From Aquimarina sp. MMG016 (GTDB taxonomy: Bacteria; Bacteroidota; Bacteroidia; Flavobacteriales; Flavobacteriaceae): DNA of 64,000 nt. Where the stretch lies: NCBI RefSeq assembly GCF_018100805.1, contig NZ_JAGJEA010000003.1, positions 62,001 to 126,000 of the forward strand. Reading direction: 5' to 3'. Numbering within the stretch: position 1 is the first letter of the stretch; every line of letters starts with the position of its first letter. The notes below the pieces were generated by a model. The model ran no database searches and was not told where the DNA came from. It saw nothing but the letters and a program-made list of their open reading frames with translations. A program made the translations under genes and the position numbers. This document shows, piece by piece, positions 16,557 through 24,335 of the stretch.

Positions 16557-17135
16557 TTATTCTTTCGAATGATCAATTTTTAATTCATCATACATTGGAT
16601 CTTTTTCAACACGTTCTATAAGGTTTTTTTTGCATTCGAATTTTTTCTTTCGAGTATACCCCTCAGAATATCCCATAGATGATGCTATTTCTAGCGTAGT
16701 TTTATTTTTAAATACCAAAGACAACAATTGCTGGCATGTGTCTGATAATTGAATAAAATATTTTCTATACAAGTATTCTCTATCATTAGTATCCAGTATA
16801 GTAGTGATATCTTCCTGTATTTCCTCAGAAGTAAAAACCTCGTCTGAAATAATGATTTTTTTCATTCTTCTCAATCTCTTTTTCCAAAGATTTTTACAAA
16901 TCCCAAAGAAATAAGTACGTAAAGAAGCCTTTAATTCTAGAGGCTCAAATTCTATTTTTTCATAAAGTATCATCATTGCATCCTGAAAAACATCTTCTAC
17001 ATCTTCCTGATTACCCGAATTTTGAATAATATACTTTCGTATATATTTAAAATTTTCCTTGTAAAACTCTTTAATGACAGCTCTGTTACCTGTCCTTATA
17101 CCTTCTAAGACACGTTGGTCTTCAATGTCATTCAT
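16557..17135 (-). CDS. ECF-type RNA polymerase sigma factor
   Basis: A 192-residue sigma-70-family protein. Region 2 is visible at about residues 22-90 (QEDVEDVFQDAMMILYEKI, then LRTYFFGICKNLWKKRLRR) and region 4 at about residues 125-180, ending in a helix-turn-helix (TTLEIASSMGYSEGYTRKKKFECKKNL). There is no region 3 or 1.1, as in extracytoplasmic-function sigma factors. The region-4 motif with YTRKKKFECK is typical of the Bacteroidota group that is coupled to membrane TPR proteins and, in many genomes, to a CHAT-domain protein; one such protein lies 7 kb away at 24336. The target promoters are unknown. Confidence 0.85.
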   Translation of the reverse strand: MNDIEDQRVLEGIRTGNRAVIKEFYKENFKYIRKYIIQNSGNQEDVEDVFQDAMMILYEKIEFEPLELKASLRTYFFGICKNLWKKRLRRMKKIIISDEVFTSEEIQEDITTILDTNDREYLYRKYFIQLSDTCQQLLSLVFKNKTTLEIASSMGYSEGYTRKKKFECKKNLIERVEKDPMYDELKIDHSKE

Positions 17136-17376
17136 ATCTTAATGCAATAAAACTATCTTTTGTTACCCTAAAAAGTTAAATATTCATACATTTTTACTCA
17201 AAAATAACATTTTTAAGTTTTTCTTAGCGGTAAACTAATTGTTGTAAAACCTATATAGAACGCAAGAATTTTTCTTTTCATATTAAATACACCTTTCTGA
17301 ATATTATATTGAAAATTTTAGTAATCTTCGAAAGACTCTGATCAACAAACTAAGATTGTTATCCATTATAGAAAGC

Positions 17377-18783
17377 CTAAACCTTAACTTCTTTCCATCT
17401 TCCTTTTCTAAACCAGATAATTCCAACTACTGCAATTAGTATTTCTGCAAAAGTTATGGCAAGAAATACTCCCATAGCTCCCCAATCAAAAACTATTGCC
17501 GCCAGATATGCAAATGGTAATTGAAACACCCAGAAACAAAAGAAATTGATGATTGTTGGTGTTTTGGTATCGCCGGCTCCGTTAAAAGACTGTATCACAA
17601 CCATCCCGTAAGCATAGAAAACATAACCTGCAGCGATAACCCGCAAACTTAATGCTCCGTATTCTATCACTTGAGCTTCATTGCTAAAAATCTTGATGAT
17701 AACTTCTGCAAATAATAAATAAAACACGGATACTGCCAACATAAAATATGCATTATACTTTCCGGTTTTCCAAACAGATTGCTCCGCTCGATCCGGTTGC
17801 GAAGCTCCAAGGTTTTGACCAACTAGAGTTGCTGCGGCATTACTCATCCCCCAAGACGGCATCAATGTAAACATCAATACTCTAATTGCAATGGTATACC
17901 CAGCAAGCACTTCACTTCCAAACTCCGCCATAATACGCATTAGAAATACCCAGCTAGAAGTACCTATAATAAACTGCCCAATTCCACCAAGAGATACTTT
18001 GATCAGATTCCACATAATTTCTGCTCTAAAAACAATATCTTTTAGAGTTACCTTGATTTTACTCCAACCATAGAAAAGAATTAGCAATTGAAAAATCACC
18101 GCACTACCTCGGCCAATTGTTGTAGCTATTGCAGCTCCTTGCACTCCGAATGCAGGAACGGGACCAAAACCAAAAATAAAAATAGGGTCTAAAACAATAT
18201 TAAGCAGATTAGAAAATATTAATACTCTCATCGCCACAGAAGCATCTCCTGCTCCTCTAAAAACGGCGTTGATCAAGAACAAAAGCATAATAGTTACGTT
18301 TCCACCAAGTAGAACTTGAGTAAAACCATATCCTTCCTCAATAAGATCAGATTCTGCACCCATTAGACTAAGTATTTCCTTAGGAAAAAGGATGCCAATT
18401 ACACTAATTATTGCAGCTACGGCTGCTCCTAAAAGGATAGATTGCACGGCAGCTTTAGAAGCGCCATCAATATCTTTTTCTCCTACTCTACGAGCTACAA
18501 TAGCCGTAACCCCCATACTGAGTCCGATTGCTATAGCATATACCAAAGTCAATACAGATTCTGTTAAACCTACCGTTGCAATTGCATTTGCTCCAAGACT
18601 AGAAACAAAATAAGCATCTACCAGAAAGAAAACAGATTCCATCATCATTTCCAGTACCATAGGAACTGAGAGCATAAAAATTGCCCTGCGAATACTACCT
18701 GAAGTAAATTCTTGTTCCTTGCCTGTAACTGCAATTTTAAAATAAGAGAATAAACGATTAAGAGTGAGTCTATTTTGAGCCAT
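17377..18783 (-). CDS. MATE-family efflux transporter
   Basis: A 468-residue permease with about 12 helices in two similar halves. The first half begins after RRAIFMLSVPMVLEMMMESV, the standard MATE opening, with VDAYFVSSLGANAIATVGL downstream; the second half has the matching GYTIAIRVLMF and SMSNAAATLVGQNLGA-like region. MATE pumps export cationic drugs or metabolites in exchange for Na+ or H+. The gene stands alone, with convergent-free flanks and a 305-base divergent gap upstream. The substrate cannot be predicted. Confidence 0.9.
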   Translation of the reverse strand: MAQNRLTLNRLFSYFKIAVTGKEQEFTSGSIRRAIFMLSVPMVLEMMMESVFFLVDAYFVSSLGANAIATVGLTESVLTLVYAIAIGLSMGVTAIVARRVGEKDIDGASKAAVQSILLGAAVAAIISVIGILFPKEILSLMGAESDLIEEGYGFTQVLLGGNVTIMLLFLINAVFRGAGDASVAMRVLIFSNLLNIVLDPIFIFGFGPVPAFGVQGAAIATTIGRGSAVIFQLLILFYGWSKIKVTLKDIVFRAEIMWNLIKVSLGGIGQFIIGTSSWVFLMRIMAEFGSEVLAGYTIAIRVLMFTLMPSWGMSNAAATLVGQNLGASQPDRAEQSVWKTGKYNAYFMLAVSVFYLLFAEVIIKIFSNEAQVIEYGALSLRVIAAGYVFYAYGMVVIQSFNGAGDTKTPTIINFFCFWVFQLPFAYLAAIVFDWGAMGVFLAITFAEILIAVVGIIWFRKGRWKEVKV

Positions 18784-19089
18784 GATATGAAAAGAATTAT
18801 GAATTAGAAAAAAACAAATTGTAGAAGGACTAAAAAGGGATCTTTAGCTTCTAAATCGAGGGGGTGACTATTTGCACAATGATGTACATAATTCTTTTAT
18901 AACTTCATAATGAGACAAATATGCAGTATTATTTTCAGAATTCAAAATAGATAACAAAACTATAAGATATCACAAGTAGTTTTTAATATAAAAAAGTATC
19001 GGGAACGTACTTTAACAGAAAAAATTGTGCTTTTCTTATAATAGTTTATAATTTTAAGGTATATTTATCGTCCCAAAATAATCAAGTAT
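18784..19089. other. Divergent promoter gap between the MATE gene and the sorting-domain gene
   Basis: A 306-base AT-rich gap. On the minus strand CATATTTG (18916-18923) is one mismatch from a -7 element for the MATE gene; on the plus strand TATATTTA (19060-19067) could be the -7 element of the gene at 19090. Nothing else stands out. Confidence 0.4.
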
Positions 19090-19440
19090 ATGAAGAAAAT
19101 CTACCTAACCCTCATATTTATTGGCATTGTTTGCTTCTCCTTTTCTTCAGGAGTCCAAGCACAATCTGATACACCTAAAAGAAACGCTAGAAAAGTTATA
19201 TCTAATATAGAAAACTTACAAGTATATCCTAACCCTACAAATGGAGATAAACTGTACGTTACGACCGAGTCCGGTCATTCTATGATTGTCACGATCTATA
19301 ATGCGCTCGGTGAAAAAGTGCTTTATAAAGTACTTATAGGAAAAGAACTTAATATTTCCTCTTTAAAAGCAGGAGTATATATCATGAAGGTGAAGCAGAG
19401 AGATTTCCAAAGCACATTAAAACTCGTCGTCAGGAGTTAG
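19090..19440 (+). CDS. Orphan type IX secretion (type A) sorting-domain protein
   Basis: A 116-residue protein that is little more than a signal peptide (MKKIYLTLIFIGIVCFSFSSGVQAQ), a basic linker of about 20 residues and a C-terminal type A T9SS sorting domain (about 42-116). The domain shows its hallmarks: LQVYPNPTNG, VTIYNALGEKVL, ISSLKAGVYIMKV and a final basic strand ending LKLVVRS. Normally this domain follows a large passenger that is exported and anchored at the surface. Here there is none, so the gene either encodes a domain-only signalling or decoy protein or is what remains of a longer gene. A terminator follows. Confidence 0.85.
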   Translation: MKKIYLTLIFIGIVCFSFSSGVQAQSDTPKRNARKVISNIENLQVYPNPTNGDKLYVTTESGHSMIVTIYNALGEKVLYKVLIGKELNISSLKAGVYIMKVKQRDFQSTLKLVVRS

Positions 19441-19483
19441 TAGCTGTAACCTTAATCAAAAATATCACCAACAATACAATATA

Positions 19484-19512
19484 AACACTCCAGTAAACGG
19501 AGTGTTTTTTTA
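19484..19512 (+). terminator. Intrinsic terminator after the sorting-domain gene
   Basis: Perfect 8-bp arms AACACTCC and GGAGTGTT with a 7-base loop, then a T run. A promoter for the next operon overlaps its tail. Confidence 0.85.
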
Positions 19513-19520
19513 TACCTTTG
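19513..19520 (+). promoter_or_regulatory. -7 element TACCTTTG of the LuxE-like operon
   Basis: A perfect TAnnTTTG immediately after the terminator T run and 25 bases before the ATG at 19546, giving a leader of about 20 bases. Confidence 0.6.
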
Positions 19521-19545
19521 TTTCACAAATCACTGAGTACTATAT

Positions 19546-20526
19546 ATGCTATCGGATTCTATTTTTTCAATTCAAAATGATGCAGATTTTGAACGTTTAG
19601 CATTGCGGGTTTTTAATCATCAATATATTCACAATATTATTTATCAGCGGTTTTGTAATCTGCTTGGCGTTACTAAATCCTCGGTAAAAAGAAGTAGGGA
19701 TATCCCTTATCTACCTATTGAATTTTTTAAACAAGAAAAAATCCTAAGCTCTAATTCCTTAGTGAAACAAATATTTACCAGTAGTGGAACAACAGGAATT
19801 ACAACTAGTAAACATTATGTCACAGATCTTACTGTTTATGAGGAAAGCTTTAAAAAAGGGTTTTATCATTTTTACGGAGATATAACCCAATATACGGTAT
19901 TAGCTCTTTTACCTTCTTATCTGGAGAGAGAAGGTTCTTCTTTGGTATATATGGTTGACAGGTTAATAAAAGACAGCGAATCTCCGGATAGTGGTTTTTA
20001 TCTCAATGAAGTCGAAAAACTAATCGATATGCTTCAAGAACTAACAAAGCTGGGTAAAAAAACCCTTCTCATTGGAGTTTCATTTGCTTTATTAGACTTA
20101 ATAGAACAAAACGATCTGAAGTTAAACGATAATACCATTGTTATGGAAACCGGTGGAATGAAGGGTAGACGAAAAGAAATGATTCGAGAGGAATTACATC
20201 AAATACTTAAATCTGGCTTTGATGTTTCGCAGATACACAGTGAATATGGTATGACAGAATTACTATCGCAAGCATATTCTAAAGGTAATGGTATATTTTA
20301 TTGTCCTCCCTGGATGAAAGTTTCTGTTCGTGACACTGAAGATCCTTTATCTAGCTTAAGTATACAAAAGACAGGCGGAATTAATATTATAGATTTGGCG
20401 AATATAAATTCTTGTGCATTCATAGCCACACAGGATTTAGGTAAAGTATATGAGGATGGAAGTTTTGAAATTTTGGGTAGATTTGATCACAGTGATATTA
20501 GAGGGTGTAATTTAATGGCATTATAA
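19546..20526 (+). CDS. LuxE-like acyl-protein synthetase / acyl-adenylating enzyme
   Basis: A 326-residue protein of the LuxE/PaaK-like part of the adenylate-forming superfamily. It shows the P-loop-like motif QIFTSSGTTGITTSKH (about residues 76-91), a METGGMKGRRKEM segment that matches the LuxE family, and SEYGMTELLSQAY, the adenylation motif, near residue 230. LuxE activates fatty acids as acyl-AMP and passes them to its own Cys; whether this protein works on fatty acids is unknown. No luxAB or luxCD genes are near. It is the first gene of a tight operon, five bases before a transglutaminase-like membrane protein. Confidence 0.78.
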   Translation: MLSDSIFSIQNDADFERLALRVFNHQYIHNIIYQRFCNLLGVTKSSVKRSRDIPYLPIEFFKQEKILSSNSLVKQIFTSSGTTGITTSKHYVTDLTVYEESFKKGFYHFYGDITQYTVLALLPSYLEREGSSLVYMVDRLIKDSESPDSGFYLNEVEKLIDMLQELTKLGKKTLLIGVSFALLDLIEQNDLKLNDNTIVMETGGMKGRRKEMIREELHQILKSGFDVSQIHSEYGMTELLSQAYSKGNGIFYCPPWMKVSVRDTEDPLSSLSIQKTGGINIIDLANINSCAFIATQDLGKVYEDGSFEILGRFDHSDIRGCNLMAL

Positions 20527-20531
20527 CATAT

Positions 20532-21557
20532 ATGGCTTCAAAAAAAAGCTTCGGTTGTTTTACTTTTCCGGCAATTGTCTTTATTTCAATTGTTGGTAGT
20601 GGTGTTGTACAAGCCTTTCTGCCTATTTCTTCATTTTATGCTTTTGCATTATTATTACTCATTCTCTCATGGGGGTTAGGGAAAATTCAAAAAACAGAGC
20701 ATAAAAAGTTCCCTCATCGATATTTTGTATATAGTTTAGTGTTTTTAGGAGTTATTATAGGGTTTAGATTTCTTTTGTCTGTTGAATTACCCGATCCAAA
20801 ACCAAAAACCGCAGATATCCCTGAAGAGATTTATCGCGAAAAACTATTTGAAAAAGGAGATTCTATTGTTTTATTAAGTCAAAACAGAAGCTGGAAAGAT
20901 AACTATGGAAATCCATATAAAGCCAATTTCTCTGTAAGAGAAGAGGATTATATTACCTCTAAAAATGAGTACATTAACTATACCAAAAGGAATAGATTCC
21001 AAAATTGGGGCCGTTTATACCAATACCTGTCAACTACTGATGCAACTCGTCTAGATTTAATTCTTGATAAACTATTGGAAATAAAAACCTCTCAACAATT
21101 AAATCAGTTTGAGTTTGCAGAGATGGTTGTGACTTTTATTCAAGACATTCCATACGCTTTAGTTTTTAGAGCTCCATGCGGTTCTGCAGATAAATATGAA
21201 GAATCATCTATTAGAGAAGTATTAGAAGAATGTCCAAGTTGTTGTATTGGCAATATTCCCTATGGGATACAAAATCCTGTCGCTTTTATGGGAGATCTTA
21301 AAGGGGATTGTGATACCAGAACTGTCATTATATATGCTATTTTGGATTATTTTGGATACGATGTCGCCATTCTTAATAGCGAATATTACAGACATTCAAT
21401 TCTTGGACTTCATATTCCGGCAAAAGGAAATTATAAGATTCATAGAGGGAAACGATATTATATCTGGGAAACCACTAACAAATATTTTACCATCGGTACA
21501 TTACCAAAGAATTTCAACAATATGAATTATTGGGATATTGTACTTACTAACAATTAA
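20532..21557 (+). CDS. Membrane-anchored transglutaminase-like protein
   Basis: A 341-residue protein with two or three N-terminal membrane helices (about 10-45 and 62-82) and a long soluble domain. A papain/transglutaminase-type triad can be proposed: Cys260 in GDLKGDCDTRT, His294 in SILGLHIPA and Glu313 in YYIWETT. The spacing and the GDCD motif are those of bacterial transglutaminase-like cysteine proteases or transferases. A Cys pair (ECPSCC, near 240) could form a disulfide. It sits five bases after the LuxE-like gene and five before a DUF350 gene. The reaction it catalyses is not known. Confidence 0.68.
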   Translation: MASKKSFGCFTFPAIVFISIVGSGVVQAFLPISSFYAFALLLLILSWGLGKIQKTEHKKFPHRYFVYSLVFLGVIIGFRFLLSVELPDPKPKTADIPEEIYREKLFEKGDSIVLLSQNRSWKDNYGNPYKANFSVREEDYITSKNEYINYTKRNRFQNWGRLYQYLSTTDATRLDLILDKLLEIKTSQQLNQFEFAEMVVTFIQDIPYALVFRAPCGSADKYEESSIREVLEECPSCCIGNIPYGIQNPVAFMGDLKGDCDTRTVIIYAILDYFGYDVAILNSEYYRHSILGLHIPAKGNYKIHRGKRYYIWETTNKYFTIGTLPKNFNNMNYWDIVLTNN

Positions 21558-21562
21558 AAATT

Positions 21563-22081
21563 ATGCAAACTAAATTATTAACTCTGGCTTTTGTAGAAAT
21601 AGCACTTGCTATTCTGGTTTCGGTTTTGATATTATTTATTTCTTTTAAAATCCTTCAGAAAGTATTCTTTAAAGATATTTCCCTTCGGGAAGATAATCTA
21701 GCCTTTTCAATCTTTACAGCCGGAATTATCCTCTCTATAGGAATAATACTTAGCGAAATCATTCCATCAATCACCAATATGGTTAGACTATCAATGTCAG
21801 AAGGAAATCAAATTACTTTGTCTGAAATTATTCAATATTCTGGATTATACCTTTTTATTGGTTTTGTATTCGCAATAATTATTAATCTATCGGTTTTTGT
21901 TCTTTTTTCGGCTTTAACCAAAGGAATTAATGAGTTTAAAGACATTCAACAAAACAATATAGCTACAGCAATAATAGTCACATCTACATTACTGTCCATT
22001 ACTCTAATCGCAAAAGATAGTATTAGCTTGTTGATTAGTGCTTTGGTTCCATATCCGGAAACTGGAAATTTCCTTTTATAA
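21563..22081 (+). CDS. DUF350 family membrane protein
   Basis: A 172-residue protein with four hydrophobic segments (about 9-33, 45-70, 88-118 and 130-160) and the alternating pattern of DUF350/YjfL proteins (DNLAFSIFTAGIILSIGIILS and FVLFSALTKGINEF). DUF350 genes are often found with transglutaminase-like or polyamine-modifying enzymes, which fits its neighbour. It is the last gene of the three-gene operon. No biochemical function is established for this protein. Confidence 0.75.
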   Translation: MQTKLLTLAFVEIALAILVSVLILFISFKILQKVFFKDISLREDNLAFSIFTAGIILSIGIILSEIIPSITNMVRLSMSEGNQITLSEIIQYSGLYLFIGFVFAIIINLSVFVLFSALTKGINEFKDIQQNNIATAIIVTSTLLSITLIAKDSISLLISALVPYPETGNFLL

Positions 22082-22165
22082 CAACTAAAATTTAAAGAAT
22101 TGTTAAAATTGTAAGGAATAGGAATTCTTTCGACCTAATATATATAACAATAGATAAATAGTATA

Positions 22166-22615
22166 ATGAATAAGTTCTTTAGTGTATTGTTTTTAATCCT
22201 TACAATTGGATTAAGTGCTCAGGAGATAGATTATAATACTAAGAAAGGTTTTATAGCCGAAGGATATGATGTAACGGAGTATTTTAATAATAAAACTGTA
22301 AAAGGAAATAGCAAATTTGTTACTACACAGGATAATGTGAAATATAAATTTGCTAGTCAGGAAAATCTAAATAAATTTAAGAGTAATCCTGAAAAGTATG
22401 TTCCTCAATATGGTGGATATTGCGCTTATGCCATTGGAGCTAATGCAGATAAAGTAAGTATTGACCCGGAAACATTTGAGATAAGGGATGGTAAATTGTA
22501 CTTATTTTACAATTCTTGGGGAATAAATACTTTGAAAAAATGGAACGAAGAAGGTGCTGAACAATTAAAAGCCAAAGCAGATGTAAATTGGCAAAAAATA
22601 AAGACTAAGAAATAA
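22166..22615 (+). CDS. Secreted YHS-domain protein
   Basis: A 149-residue protein with a signal peptide (MNKFFSVLFLILTIGLSAQ) and a YHS domain. The domain core is visible: FIAEGYDVTEYFNN, the middle strand KYKFASQENLNKFKSNPEKY and the Cys-containing PQYGGYCAYAIGANA. YHS domains are small modules that in some proteins bind metals. This family is common in periplasm-facing proteins of Bacteroidota, sometimes next to copper or heme genes, but no such gene is adjacent here. A strong bidirectional terminator lies 64 bases downstream. Confidence 0.85.
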   Translation: MNKFFSVLFLILTIGLSAQEIDYNTKKGFIAEGYDVTEYFNNKTVKGNSKFVTTQDNVKYKFASQENLNKFKSNPEKYVPQYGGYCAYAIGANADKVSIDPETFEIRDGKLYLFYNSWGINTLKKWNEEGAEQLKAKADVNWQKIKTKK

Positions 22616-22678
22616 ATAGTATATACAGATTAGCAGTACATAATGCTAAGTTTTTTTCAATAATTGATTGGTTAGTTG

Positions 22679-22721
22679 ACAAAGCCTACTAGAATTACTT
22701 CTCAGTAGGCTTTGTTTTTTT
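22679..22721. terminator. Bidirectional terminator between the YHS gene and tyrS
   Basis: Perfect 12-bp arms ACAAAGCCTACT and AGTAGGCTTTGT around a 13-base loop, with a T run on the plus side. It can serve the YHS gene from the left and the small frame after tyrS from the right. Confidence 0.88.
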
Positions 22722-22728
22722 AGTAAGA

Positions 22729-22857
22729 TTATTTTAAAAAGCTGTATATCATGTTCCAAATAACTAGTAGCACTAATCCCGTTACAAAGCTAGATACCAT
22801 AAAGTCTTGAATAAGTATTTTATTGAAAATAAGATCCGATCTATCCTGGAATAACAA
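22729..22857 (-). CDS. Possible 42-residue small membrane protein directly after tyrS
   Basis: In frame with tyrS, three codons past its stop, a frame opens at TTG 22857 and reads LLFQDRSDLIFNKILIQDF, then a membrane-like helix VSSFVTGLVLLVIWNMIYSF and a final LK. An ATG at 22800 would give a 23-residue version that begins just before the helix. The frame stops eight bases before the shared terminator. The clean hydrophobic helix with a polar N-terminal part looks selected, but there is no homology evidence, and a decayed C-terminal extension of tyrS is an alternative. Confidence 0.35.
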   Translation of the reverse strand: MLFQDRSDLIFNKILIQDFMVSSFVTGLVLLVIWNMIYSFLK

Positions 22858-22866
22858 ACAAACTAT

Positions 22867-24162
22867 CTACACTACTCTAATCACAAAGTAATTTTTCTTA
22901 CCTCGTTGAAGCAAAACAAACTGATCATTGATCAGGTCACTATCTGATATAGAATAGCTGTCTTTTACCTTTTCCTTATTTACTGCGATTGAGTTTTCTT
23001 TAAGAGCTCTCCTAGCTTCTCCATTAGATTTTAGAAAACCAGTTTTCTCTGCTAGTGCACCAATAATATCTAACCCATCAGTTATTAAATCTTTTGAAAC
23101 CTCGGCCTGTGGCACACCTTCAAACACATCTAGAAACGTAGCTTCATCCAGTCCTTTTAAATCTTCTGATGTAGATTTTCCGAAAAGGATATTAGACGCT
23201 TTGATTGCATTATCCAAATCTTCTTGAGAATGCACAATAACGGTTACCGTTTCAGCTAATTTCTTTTGTAAGGCTCTTTGATGCGGAGCTTCTCTATGTT
23301 CGGTAATTAAAACTTCTATTTCTTCTTTAGTTAAAAAAGTAAAAATCTTAATGTATTTTTCTGCATCCTCATCGCTAGTATTTAACCAATATTGATAGAA
23401 TTTATATGGTGAAGTTCTTTTAGCATCTAACCAAACATTACCTCCTTCTGATTTTCCAAATTTAGACCCATCTGATTTAGTAATCAACGGACAGGTTAGC
23501 GCATATCCTTTTCCGCCTCCAATACGTCTAATCAACTCAGTTCCAGTAGTGATATTACCCCACTGATCGCTACCTCCCATCTGCAATGTACAATCATGTT
23601 CTTTATATAGATGTAAGAAATCATAACCTTGTACTAATTGGTAAGTGAATTCTGTAAATGACATCCCCTCTGAAGATTCAGAAGAGATTCGATTCTTAAC
23701 AGAATCTTTGGCCATCATATAATTTACAGTGATATGCTTACCTACATCTCTAATAAAATCAAGGAATGAAAAATCTTTCATCCAATCATAATTATTGACC
23801 AAAACTGCAGCATTATCGACATCACTTTCAAAATCCAAAAACCTGGACAGTTGAGCTTTTATGGCATCTTGGTTATGACGAAGTGTTTTTTCATCCAGAA
23901 GGTTACGCTCTGCTGATTTTCCTGATGGATCTCCAATCATACCTGTAGCCCCGCCTACCAGAGCAAAAGGCTTATGCCCAGCCCTCTGATAATGTGCTAA
24001 TAACATTATTGGAACAAGGTTACCTATATGTAATGAATCTGCAGTAGGGTCAAAGCCTACATAAGCAGATCGCATCTCTTCCATCAGGTATTCTTCTGTT
24101 CCGGGCATTGCATCATGTAACATCCCTCTCCAACGTAGCTCTTCTATAAAGTTTTTAGCCAT
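22867..24162 (-). CDS. tyrS: Tyrosyl-tRNA synthetase
   Basis: A 431-residue class I aminoacyl-tRNA synthetase that charges tRNA-Tyr. It has the HIGH-type motif [10 protein letters not shown] (about residues 38-47), the substrate-binding segments [15 protein letters not shown] and QVQG-like [11 protein letters not shown] with [12 protein letters not shown], the KMSKS-type KFGKSEGG, and a C-terminal S4-like domain ([22 protein letters not shown]). Length and motif order match the bacterial enzyme. A perfect -7 element is upstream. Confidence 0.97.
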   Translation of the reverse strand: MAKNFIEELRWRGMLHDAMPGTEEYLMEEMRSAYVGFDPTADSLHIGNLVPIMLLAHYQRAGHKPFALVGGATGMIGDPSGKSAERNLLDEKTLRHNQDAIKAQLSRFLDFESDVDNAAVLVNNYDWMKDFSFLDFIRDVGKHITVNYMMAKDSVKNRISSESSEGMSFTEFTYQLVQGYDFLHLYKEHDCTLQMGGSDQWGNITTGTELIRRIGGGKGYALTCPLITKSDGSKFGKSEGGNVWLDAKRTSPYKFYQYWLNTSDEDAEKYIKIFTFLTKEEIEVLITEHREAPHQRALQKKLAETVTVIVHSQEDLDNAIKASNILFGKSTSEDLKGLDEATFLDVFEGVPQAEVSKDLITDGLDIIGALAEKTGFLKSNGEARRALKENSIAVNKEKVKDSYSISDSDLINDQFVLLQRGKKNYFVIRVV

Positions 24163-24187
24163 TTTATCAGTATTCTATTAAGAGCGA

Positions 24188-24195
24188 CAAAGATA
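24188..24195 (-). promoter_or_regulatory. -7 element TATCTTTG of tyrS
   Basis: A perfect TAnnTTTG on the minus strand, 26 bases before the tyrS ATG, giving a leader of about 20 bases. Confidence 0.55.
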
Positions 24196-24335
24196 AAAAT
24201 ATGAACAATATAGCGCTATGAATACTTTTGAAATCCTAATTAATAATATAAATATCTCACCTTAAAGTAACATTTTTAGTTTCTTTGTTATTAATTATAA
24301 ACAACTATTCATTTTAATCCTTGTAATCGTATAGC

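Noticed and set aside
17302..17364. 20-codon minus-strand frame upstream of the MATE end
   Set aside because: Too short, no promoter or conservation evidence.
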